DNA of 13,198 bases from the NCBI GenBank assembly GCA_016762995.1, contig JAESUT010000068.1, positions 12,636-25,833 of the forward strand, written 5' to 3'. This document shows positions 1 through 6,665 of the stretch, in pieces. The notes under the pieces were generated by a model that saw only the letters and a program-made list of their open reading frames with translations, was not told the DNA's origin and made no database searches. The translations under genes were made by a program, and so were the position numbers. Every line of letters begins with the position of its first letter. Positions within the stretch are counted from its first letter, which is position 1. The stretch comes from Gammaproteobacteria bacterium. GTDB lineage: Bacteria > Pseudomonadota > Gammaproteobacteria > Pseudomonadales > Pseudohongiellaceae.

Positions 1-234
1 GCAAAGGTTGCGAGTGATGCGAATGTTGCAAAATATTGTGAGCGTCTAGATGCGGAGCTTGCGGCAGCATCCTATGTCGCGGGAGAGCGATTTACGATTG
101 CAGATATTACGCTTTTAACGGCCATAGATTTTGCAACATCGCTCGTTGGATTAACTATAGATGAGTCGAATTCCAATCTATGGCGCTGGCATGCACAGGT
201 CTCGGCAAGAGACAGCGTAGACGCTCAGGGATAG
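1..234 (+). CDS. Glutathione S-transferase, C-terminal fragment (5' end outside window)
   Basis: The frame is open from base 1 and ends at a TAG at 232-234, giving 77 residues of a protein that starts outside the window. The segment carries the helical GST C-terminal domain signature: GERFTIADITLLTAIDFA at about residues 28-45. The Asp of FTIADI is the N-capping residue conserved in GSTs. The thioredoxin-fold half that binds glutathione is not in the window, so class and substrate cannot be assigned. GSTs are cytosolic dimers that conjugate or reduce electrophiles using glutathione. It converges on the M28 peptidase gene, with 54 bases between the two stop codons. A second GST lies at 12136-12744 but shares only the general C-terminal motif, so it is not a recent duplicate. 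Confidence 0.85.
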   Translation, partial: AKVASDANVAKYCERLDAELAAASYVAGERFTIADITLLTAIDFATSLVGLTIDESNSNLWRWHAQVSARDSVDAQG

Positions 235-288
235 CTTTATCTCAAGAGGGCGTCGTTCACCTACTAGGTTCTGGCGCCAGCGTGCGAC

Positions 289-2541
289 CTAGCGTTCCGC
301 GAGTTCGTCCAATCGAAGCGTAAGATTCGTTAGTACATCTGCGGCTATTTCAATCTGCCCTGCAACTTGATCGTATTGCCGTTGCTCGATGGCCTCTCTA
401 ACCCCAGGTATGGTCTTCACGCCATAGCCAGTATAGAAACCTGGCGCATAGATGTGATGCTTGTACCAAGGACGGCCAGCCAGACCTTCTTCGCGAATTA
501 GCTCGCGCTCACTCGTGTACAACAAGTAGTTCTGATGAGCGCTAGCCGGCGCGCCACTCATCGCTAATCGCTGATAGGCGTCAGCGGAGTCTGTCAGACG
601 TGCTAGCGCATTCTTTAGCGGCGCGAAATTAAAGTGGGGGACTGGAGGCTTCGGAATAGGCGGCCCGAAAGACTTAGTGGGGTCCAGTATAATGCCAAAG
701 ACGCCATCGCGAATGTTTTGGTTGTCAGTTGCGGTCTTCTCGCGCATGCCGTCGGCCAGTGCTTCAATCTCTTCGATATAGCCCGCAACATTGTCGGTAA
801 ATCCCTGAAAATCGAACGGCAGCCGCGGGGCATTCGCTAGGCGTAAAGTGGCGCGACCGGCAAACTGAGCGAGGGTTTGTCCGTACACTAAGCCCGGGTC
901 GATCCACTTGGTATAGTGCTCATAGGTGTCGTACATCGTGTGATAGCTGCCACCTGAAGAGTGTCCTCCGAAGCTCATATTGGCTGACGCGATACCAAGG
1001 TGCTGAAGGAAAGGAGTGTAGTCAGAGCCCGAACCTAGCGGACTAATGCGTAGGTTGCTGCGATTTTTCGCTTCGTTCCTGATCTTTTCGGAACTCCCAT
1101 TGATACGTAGGTTTGCCCGCCGTCTTTCTTGCACAGTGACCCCGGTCTGTGGATCTTTTACATCTTCCATTATTTCATTGAAGAATCGTTCCAATACGTG
1201 GCTTCCGCCGACATTCACAAAGCCGCGTCCGTTGCCATCGGTATTCAGATAGGCCACGGCATGTTCCTGCAATTCTTCCGCGTGATGCTCGGCCCACTCT
1301 GTCGATCCGATCAGTCCTGGTTCTTCTGCATCCCAGGCTGCATAGATAATAGTGCGCGCCGGCGGATAACCTGATTGCGCCAAGTGACTGACGGCTTTCG
1401 CCTCTGCGAGCATGGCTACGATTCCAGATAGTGGATCTGCTGCACCGTGATTCCAGCCATCGTGGTGGTTGCCACGTATGATCCATTGCTCGGGCAGTTC
1501 TGTGCCTTCCATGCGGGCGATCACGTTGTACGCAGTGACCATCTTCCAATCGAATTCGAGCTTCAGTCTCACTCGCGCCGGGCCTGGTCCCATATGGTAG
1601 GTGATCGGCAATCCGCCGCGCCACGCCTCGGGCACTACAGCGCCGCCCATGGCTTCCAATAGGGGCAGGGCATCACGATAGGAGATGGGGAGTACTGGAA
1701 TTTGGGTAATGGTGGGTGCATCAAATCGGCTTAACCGGGTTACATCACCGGTTGCGCCAACGCCGGGTGTCAATACATCGCCGGGATAGGTAGGCATGTC
1801 CATAACAGAGCCGCGCTGCACACCGCTGTCATTTTTAAAGGGGCCATCGGGGTATACATCGCCGCGGCCATAACCATCATCTGCCGGATCGGAATAGATC
1901 AGAGTGCCTACAGCACCCATCTCTGCTGCGAGCTTGGGCTTGATGCCACGCCAAGAACCGCCGTACTTAGATATGGCGATCTTGCCGGCAACGCTAACGC
2001 CGTAGCGTTCCAATAACTCGTAGTCGGCGGGTGTGCCATAGTTGACAAAAACTAGCTCAGCTTCGACTTCACCCCCTATTGAAAAGGCATTGTAAGGCGG
2101 AAGTAAGCCATCGGTATTTGAGGTGCTAGCGTCTCCCTCTACTGGGTCTTCTGTGAGGGAGGCCGTGAATCGGTTCGGGGCAACGAGCTCTAACTCTCGC
2201 GTCAGTGGTTCAGGAAACAGTATTTCATATTCGGCTATTTCCACGTCATAGTTCCAGGAGCGCAAGAGCTGGGCTATGGCCTCGGCATTCTCCTTGCTCT
2301 TTGGGGAGCCGACGTGGTGTGGCTCCGAGGAAAAATCCTTCAACCAGCGATCCATCTCATCCCTGTCGATAAGCGCATCAAACTCAGCCTCCATCTGCCG
2401 TTGCTGGGCGCTGCCGTCAGAATCAAAGCCGAAAAGGGTCTGCGCGCTGCTAGTGGATGCGAAAGAAAATAAGCCAACTACCGCTAGGCAGTGAAATGCT
2501 TGAGCTGAAAATCGAGTAAGTGAGTGCGAAGAATAGATCAT
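289..2541 (-). CDS. Secreted M28 zinc metallopeptidase, glutamate carboxypeptidase II / transferrin receptor-like
   Basis: A 750-residue exported exopeptidase related to human GCPII (M28B). A Sec signal peptide covers about 1-33 (likely cut SSA|Q). A PA domain insert lies at about 150-300, the M28 catalytic domain at about 335-565, and a transferrin-receptor-type dimerisation domain at about 610-745 (RPWYKHHIYAP at 690-700 matches GCPII). All co-catalytic zinc ligands seem present by alignment: H359 in GNHHD, D369 in AADPLSG, E407, D435 in NTDGNG and H534 in YHTMYDTYE. E406 of WDAEE is the expected general base. The family removes C-terminal residues from peptides in the periplasm or outside the cell; the substrate here is unknown. 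The start at 2541 is preferred over an upstream in-frame ATG at 2580, because AGGAG (plus coordinates 2548-2552) sits 6 bases ahead and the signal peptide then begins normally. It is transcribed divergently from yaeQ. Confidence 0.93.
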   Translation of the reverse strand: MIYSSHSLTRFSAQAFHCLAVVGLFSFASTSSAQTLFGFDSDGSAQQRQMEAEFDALIDRDEMDRWLKDFSSEPHHVGSPKSKENAEAIAQLLRSWNYDVEIAEYEILFPEPLTRELELVAPNRFTASLTEDPVEGDASTSNTDGLLPPYNAFSIGGEVEAELVFVNYGTPADYELLERYGVSVAGKIAISKYGGSWRGIKPKLAAEMGAVGTLIYSDPADDGYGRGDVYPDGPFKNDSGVQRGSVMDMPTYPGDVLTPGVGATGDVTRLSRFDAPTITQIPVLPISYRDALPLLEAMGGAVVPEAWRGGLPITYHMGPGPARVRLKLEFDWKMVTAYNVIARMEGTELPEQWIIRGNHHDGWNHGAADPLSGIVAMLAEAKAVSHLAQSGYPPARTIIYAAWDAEEPGLIGSTEWAEHHAEELQEHAVAYLNTDGNGRGFVNVGGSHVLERFFNEIMEDVKDPQTGVTVQERRRANLRINGSSEKIRNEAKNRSNLRISPLGSGSDYTPFLQHLGIASANMSFGGHSSGGSYHTMYDTYEHYTKWIDPGLVYGQTLAQFAGRATLRLANAPRLPFDFQGFTDNVAGYIEEIEALADGMREKTATDNQNIRDGVFGIILDPTKSFGPPIPKPPVPHFNFAPLKNALARLTDSADAYQRLAMSGAPASAHQNYLLYTSERELIREEGLAGRPWYKHHIYAPGFYTGYGVKTIPGVREAIEQRQYDQVAGQIEIAADVLTNLTLRLDELAER

Positions 2542-2798
2542 AGTTGGCTCCTGGGTGGCTCTTACAGCATTCTTACACATTCACGGCAATCGGTGAACGC
2601 CTCACTGGCGTCAGGTGCGCCGGAAGTCCACATTGATGCTATAGTGTGCGCCGCGTAACCATTGCTAACTAGTTCATATCACTTAACTATCACTTAACTA
2701 TCACTTAACTATTGTTTAATTATTGCTTAGCTCTCACTTAACTATCATATAACTCTCATTCAACTCCCATAGAATTCTTATTTAACTAGAGCGCCGCC
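2542..2798. other. Divergent intergenic region between the M28 peptidase and yaeQ
   Basis: These 257 bases separate two divergent genes, so both promoters should lie here. The right part is AT-rich and is taken up by the tandem 11-bp array. The left part (about 2581-2660) is GC-richer and shows a small inverted pair, ACGCC/GGCGT with a 5-base loop, near 2598-2612. I could not identify a convincing -35/-10 pair for either gene; the AT-rich repeats offer several -10-like hexamers, which makes any single choice unsafe. No ORF is supported here. Confidence 0.6.
2677..2786 (+). repeat. Ten head-to-tail 11-bp repeat units upstream of yaeQ
   Basis: Ten contiguous units of exactly 11 bases occupy 2677-2786. 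The first three (2677, 2688, 2699) are identical, TATCACTTAAC. The next seven have diverged, largely by C/T and A/G changes, for example TATTGTTTAAT, TATTGCTTAGC, TCTCACTTAAC, TATCATATAAC, TCTCATTCAAC and TCTTATTTAAC; the unit at 2765 is the most degraded. No unit has gained or lost a base. An out-of-register partial copy, ATTGCTAAC, lies at 2661-2669. The array ends 12 bases before the GTG of yaeQ. An 11-bp period is close to one helical turn, so each unit would present the same DNA face. Function is unknown: it could be a set of protein sites, a phase-variable promoter spacer, or a neutral microsatellite-like expansion. Confidence 0.9.
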
Positions 2799-3338
2799 GT
2801 GGCAATTAAACCTACTATCTATAAACTGACAGTCTCGCTAAGTGATTTGAATCGGGATGTCTATGATTCACTCAGCCTGACGATAGCGCGTCATCCATCG
2901 GAAACGATGGAGAGAATGGTAGTGCGGGTTCTGGCGTTCTGCCTGAATGCCCGTGAGCAACTCGTGCTGTGTAAGGGGCTTAGCGATACCGAAGAGCCAG
3001 ATATCTGGGCACATTCCCTAGATGGAAACTTGGAGCTTTGGATCGATGTGGGAGAGCCATCGGCAGACCGAATAAAGAAAGTGAGCCGCCTTACTAAGGA
3101 AGTTAAAATATATAGCTTCAATAGCAAGGCCCCGACTTGGTGGCAGCAGAATGAAAAGCAGCTTAGCAATTTGGACGTGAATATTTACCGATTTCCGTGG
3201 GAGCAAGTGCAGGCACTCGCATCAATCATCGATCGTGGTGTGGATCTCTCAATCACGATATCGGGTGACTCCCTATTTGTTGCCAGCGACCTAGGCGAGT
3301 GCGAACTAATTTTGCAACCTTTGCAAGAGGTCTCTTGA
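2799..3338 (+). CDS. yaeQ: YaeQ family protein (PD-(D/E)XK nuclease-like fold)
   Basis: A 179-residue cytosolic protein matching E. coli YaeQ (about 181 residues) along its length: the N-terminus MAIKPTIYK parallels MALKATIYK, and LTIARHPSETMERM at 27-40 is a family signature. The fold is related to PD-(D/E)XK nucleases. Candidate active-site residues are E66/D68, D83 in LWIDVG and K93/K94; position 83 is Asp where E. coli YaeQ has Glu. Biochemical activity is not established. The start is a GTG, chosen because it restores the conserved N-terminus; there is no clear Shine-Dalgarno in front of it. It is first in a run with the S4 gene (37-bp gap) and yehS (6-bp gap). The upstream 11-bp array may control the operon. 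Confidence 0.92.
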   Translation: MAIKPTIYKLTVSLSDLNRDVYDSLSLTIARHPSETMERMVVRVLAFCLNAREQLVLCKGLSDTEEPDIWAHSLDGNLELWIDVGEPSADRIKKVSRLTKEVKIYSFNSKAPTWWQQNEKQLSNLDVNIYRFPWEQVQALASIIDRGVDLSITISGDSLFVASDLGECELILQPLQEVS

Positions 3339-3375
3339 TCTCGAATTTATTGCCTAACTGCTTAAAGAGAATTAC

Positions 3376-3813
3376 ATGACAGACGAAAAAACGAATACGA
3401 CAACTACAGGTGACGATGAAGTGCGGGTAGTCGAGCTAACGAAGCAACCGGTTGATCTGTTCAAGTTTTTGAAGTTCGAAGGCCTAGTTGCTAGCGGAGG
3501 AGAGGCGAAGGCTGCCATCGCCGGAGGTCATGTGTTGTTGAACGCTGTCGTCGAAACACAGAAACGCAAGAAAATTGTTTCCGGTGATATCATTGAGTTC
3601 GGTGGCGTTTCCTATCGCATGCATTGTGACAATGCGCTAGAGCCTGTCGAGGAAGATTCTATCGCAGCCGATGAGAACAAAAAGGACGTGGATGAGAACA
3701 AAAAAAACGTGACAGCTGTTGCTAAGCCAGTGCGTAAACCGGTAGTAAATAGTAAACGTAAGAAGCCGGCGCCATCGAGGGCAGGTAGAAAAGCTATTGG
3801 GATAAAGAGTTAA
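3376..3813 (+). CDS. ybcJ: S4-domain RNA-binding protein, YbcJ-like, with lysine-rich C-terminal tail
   Basis: A 145-residue protein. Residues 26-83 align with the compact S4 protein YbcJ of E. coli, including LKFEGLVASGGEAKAAI, the VVETQKRKKIVSGD block and the final beta strand. S4 domains bind structured RNA, so a cytosolic RNA- or ribosome-associated role is likely. YbcJ itself is only about 70 residues. Here there is an extra acidic/Thr-rich head (1-25) and a tail (about 90-145) that begins acidic and becomes strongly basic and probably disordered. The tail holds a duplicated heptad (DENKKDV then DENKKNV). AAAGAG at 3364-3369, 6 bases before the ATG, supports the start. It is the middle gene of the yaeQ operon. 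The core assignment is strong; equivalence to ybcJ is by family only. Confidence 0.85.
   Translation: MTDEKTNTTTTGDDEVRVVELTKQPVDLFKFLKFEGLVASGGEAKAAIAGGHVLLNAVVETQKRKKIVSGDIIEFGGVSYRMHCDNALEPVEEDSIAADENKKDVDENKKNVTAVAKPVRKPVVNSKRKKPAPSRAGRKAIGIKS
3670..3711 (+). repeat. In-frame 21-bp tandem duplication with an A8 run inside the S4 gene
   Basis: Two adjacent 21-base copies (3670-3690 and 3691-3711) encode DENKKDV and DENKKNV. They differ only where AAAGGAC became AAAAAAC, which creates a run of eight A residues at 3700-3707 in copy two. The copies lie in the linker between the S4 core and the basic tail. Both the duplication and the homopolymer are typical slippage substrates; a frame change here would remove the basic tail but leave the S4 core intact. 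Confidence 0.9.
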
Positions 3814-3819
3814 GAGAAT

Positions 3820-4281
3820 ATGACAAACAATGATTGCCTAAGAAGAATACGCTACATACTGGATTTCAGCGACAGCAAGATGATCGCAATCTTCGGCCTG
3901 GCGAATGTAGAGACAGATAGGACAGAGGTTTCTGCCTGGTTAAAGCAGGACGATGACGAAGATTTCGAGAAGTGTAACGACAGGTCCTTTGCCGCCTTTC
4001 TCAACGGGTTGATCATTGCTTTGCGAGGCGAGAAAGACGGGGAGCCGCTGCGAGTTGAAACGAAGTTGAATAACAACATGATATTCATGAAGCTGAAGAT
4101 AGCATTGAGCCTGAAGGCAGAAGAGATTCTGCAAATATTGGAATCGGCAGGCCAAGAAGTAAGCAAGCACGAGCTCAGTGCGTTCTTTCGGCGGCCTGAT
4201 CACAAGCATTACCGAGAATGCAAAGATCAGATCCTTAGAAATTTTTTGAACGGGCTCAAAGTCAACTACCGTGATGATTAG
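3820..4281 (+). CDS. yehS: DUF1456 family protein, YehS-like
   Basis: A 153-residue cytosolic protein of the YehS/DUF1456 family. E. coli YehS matches throughout: LRRIRYIL (7-14), ANVE (28-31), FLNGLI (60-65), NNN (84-86), PDHKHYREC (126-134) and FLNGL (142-146). It consists of two related halves, about 7-66 and 88-148, each starting with a helix of the LRxxRxxL/KLKIAL type and ending in FLNGL, as expected for the duplicated DUF1456 module. No catalytic motif is visible and the function of the family is unknown. The ATG is 6 bases after the S4 stop codon. AAAGAG at 3804-3809 inside the end of the S4 gene is a plausible ribosome site, so translation may be coupled. It is the last gene of the three-gene operon; a 134-bp gap follows. 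Confidence 0.92.
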   Translation: MTNNDCLRRIRYILDFSDSKMIAIFGLANVETDRTEVSAWLKQDDDEDFEKCNDRSFAAFLNGLIIALRGEKDGEPLRVETKLNNNMIFMKLKIALSLKAEEILQILESAGQEVSKHELSAFFRRPDHKHYRECKDQILRNFLNGLKVNYRDD

Positions 4282-4415
4282 ATGGTTCGGTGAATTATTA
4301 TTGCTACGAATCTCTAAGGATTTAGGCCCGCGTCCCGCTATACTCTGTGAAGGATTGATTTTTACTTCTGTGTAGATACAGATCGTATTAATAGTTTAGC
4401 AGTTCGACTAATTCG

Positions 4416-6665
4416 ATGAATGCCACTAATACCCAAAGATCGAAATTAATTATGCGAGCGCAGCGAGTTCTGCTGGCTGTTGCGTTGCTTTTCTCCCCTA
4501 TCTTAGTGTTTGCTCAGGCCGCGACTATCGACCTCAGTGCCGAGCGCGACTTCGTCTATCAGGATGGCGTATATACCGAGATCGGTGAGTCAATTCTCCC
4601 CTTTGTGATTACGACGCACAATCCCGGTACGACGACTATCAATGACCTCGAATTCACCGTTCTTCTGAGCGCAAACACTGCCGTGGGTAACGTCGACAGT
4701 CAGTGCGTCGTCAGCGAGGAATCCGTCATCGTACTAACCTGTACCATTGATGAGCTAAAGGCAAACAGAACTAAGATCATCGATTTCTTCGTGGACGGAC
4801 CAAATTCACTTGGAGTGGGCGAGGGTTTTGCTGTCTCAATCTCATCATCTGATGCGACTATTTTAGAGCCCGATGCCGTGGAAACCACGCTTGCCGATGG
4901 TGATAGGAGGATTCGCGGCTCCAATCTGTTTGTTCGCCTGATTCGCAACATCGACCTTGATATCAACCAGAATACCGTGCCGGACTTGGACGAGGCGATA
5001 ATAAATCTTCCTGCCTCGACACCCGTTGACGAATTGCTTGCCCGTGAGGCGGTAATTGATGTGCTCTTTATCTACACGCCGGCAGCGTCTCAGTACCTGG
5101 GTCAAAAATTGGAAGCTCGGGCTAATGCAATTATTAGCATTGCCAACCAAACGTTTCGTGAAAATGATATTGCAATCAAGTTTAAGAGGGTGGGTTTTGA
5201 AGAAATACCTTACACGGCAACCGATGCGGTTATCCTGACTACTTTCGATGCGTTGCTTGCGAAGACAGATCCTGCTTTCGATGAGCTGAGTAACTTGATT
5301 GCTGCCTCAGGCGGCGACATCGTGGTAATGATGCATGCGGTTGATACTAGTACTGAACCGACATGCGGTTGGACGACTTTGAATGGTGTAGGCAGGCAGG
5401 GTGATTTTCAGACTCTTTATCATCAAGGTAATCTACTCTCGGCTATAGACGTTGGACCAGGCTGCCTCTTTAGTTTCAATATGGCGCCTGTGTTTGCCAG
5501 CAATATGGGCATCGCGCGAGAGCGGCAGAGGAGCCCCAACGGAGGTACATTCTCTTTTTCTGCGGGATATGGAACCCTGAACGGATTTCGAACATTAGGC
5601 GCAGCGATTGGTACGTCTTCTTTGGGTTCGGCGTTTACCATAAATAGATTTTCAAACCCTAACAGTTTGTGCCTGGGTGTCGACTGCGGCGTCGACAAAG
5701 ATGATATTGCAAACGGCGCCGACGCAGTATATTCACTAAATAGAACTCGTCACCTAGTGAGTGCAATAACACCCACCGTGTTCCATGTAGAGCCTTCCTC
5801 TATCGAAGACAAGATTGCGATACTTGGTAATGTGTACGATCTTCAAGTAATACAGACTACCGTAGAGACCATCGCGATCGTCAATCAGTTTACGGAGTTC
5901 GTTGTTGAAGTGACGAACACCTCGTCGGCTACTCTAAGTGATATCGATATACAGCTGGCACATGTGAGTGCGGGCTCACTAGTAGAAGAGGCACAATACT
6001 ACGAGACCTCATCGAGTCTCTGTACAATTCTCGGCAGTAAGCTATCGGCCAAGGCGGTAGTTGTTGGTAACGCGATACAGAAGACCGGAACGCTTAATTG
6101 CACTATCGAGAGCATGGCTCCTGGCGAGTTGTTGTCGTTCAATTACCGAATTCAAATAGATTCAACGCCGCCACTGATCAATTCGGTAGGCTACTATCAT
6201 GAAGTAGTAGAAGTGAACGGAATCCCTCAGTTAGAGTCTCTAGTTTGCATCCCAGTATTCGTGAACTTTGTGGATGCGAATGGGGGCAATTCGGCATGTG
6301 GTGCTGTGGGAAACTTGCCGCTTACTTTTGGGCCTCAAAGCCTAGCGGCTTTGGATCAGGTTGCTACGGTCACCGGCCGTCGACTCTCAGTTCCTTATAT
6401 ACGACTCGACGATGGTAGCCTTATTAGTGCAGAGTTTGAGATCACTTTCTTCGGTCAGGTACGGTTTGAGTTACTTTCTTATAAAATCCTCGACAGCTCT
6501 CTCACCCCAGTAGTCGAAGCTAGGTTTACCGATGCGGGGGTTCTTAGCCTGCTAAATCTATTGGTGGGTGCATTAAGCTACGATATAGAAGCAACGCTAG
6601 AGCCTGGTTCCGATCCGGTTAAGCTTGGCTCGTTGAATATTACGGCGCTAATCACTGATCCCTAA
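4416..6665 (+). CDS. Exported protein with degenerate M72/reprolysin-like peptidase domain between two DUF11-like modules
   Basis: A 749-residue secreted protein with a signal peptide ending near VFA|Q (33/34). The start may instead be the internal ATG at 4452; neither has a good ribosome site. The order is: an Ig-like module (about 40-160, Cys pair 97/109); an Asp-rich segment at 180-193 (DLDINQNTVPDLDE) resembling a calcium-binding linker; a metallopeptidase-like domain (about 212-455); a second Ig/DUF11-like module (about 485-600, Cys 536/562); and an unassigned C-terminal part with Cys 611 and 628. The central domain keeps family landmarks: VLFIYTPAA (217-224), CGW (317), SNMG...ER (362-370), GFRT (390-393), FSNPN (412-416), LNRTR near 441-445. 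Yet the HExxH site reads PVFAS (358-362), the third His is R368 and the Met-turn Met is Gly. It is probably a non-enzymatic binding or surface protein. Confidence 0.8.
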   Translation: MNATNTQRSKLIMRAQRVLLAVALLFSPILVFAQAATIDLSAERDFVYQDGVYTEIGESILPFVITTHNPGTTTINDLEFTVLLSANTAVGNVDSQCVVSEESVIVLTCTIDELKANRTKIIDFFVDGPNSLGVGEGFAVSISSSDATILEPDAVETTLADGDRRIRGSNLFVRLIRNIDLDINQNTVPDLDEAIINLPASTPVDELLAREAVIDVLFIYTPAASQYLGQKLEARANAIISIANQTFRENDIAIKFKRVGFEEIPYTATDAVILTTFDALLAKTDPAFDELSNLIAASGGDIVVMMHAVDTSTEPTCGWTTLNGVGRQGDFQTLYHQGNLLSAIDVGPGCLFSFNMAPVFASNMGIARERQRSPNGGTFSFSAGYGTLNGFRTLGAAIGTSSLGSAFTINRFSNPNSLCLGVDCGVDKDDIANGADAVYSLNRTRHLVSAITPTVFHVEPSSIEDKIAILGNVYDLQVIQTTVETIAIVNQFTEFVVEVTNTSSATLSDIDIQLAHVSAGSLVEEAQYYETSSSLCTILGSKLSAKAVVVGNAIQKTGTLNCTIESMAPGELLSFNYRIQIDSTPPLINSVGYYHEVVEVNGIPQLESLVCIPVFVNFVDANGGNSACGAVGNLPLTFGPQSLAALDQVATVTGRRLSVPYIRLDDGSLISAEFEITFFGQVRFELLSYKILDSSLTPVVEARFTDAGVLSLLNLLVGALSYDIEATLEPGSDPVKLGSLNITALITDP

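Noticed and set aside
264..292. Nested inverted repeat CTAGGT...ACCTAG around CTGGCGCCAG as a terminator between the GST and the M28 peptidase
   Set aside because: The outer arms are only six bases with a 17-base interior and no T run, and one arm enters the peptidase stop codon. Too weak to call.
1175..1624. 149-codon minus-strand ORF in another frame within the M28 peptidase gene
   Set aside because: It is rich in Arg and His, has no recognisable domain and lies wholly inside a gene whose own frame carries conserved catalytic motifs.
2677..2786. CRISPR array
   Set aside because: The units are 11 bases, adjacent and without spacers, and no cas genes are nearby; it is a simple tandem repeat.
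4339..4344. TATACT as the promoter -10 of the 4416 gene
   Set aside because: No acceptable -35 lies 16-18 bases upstream and no activator site is visible, so the hexamer alone is not enough.
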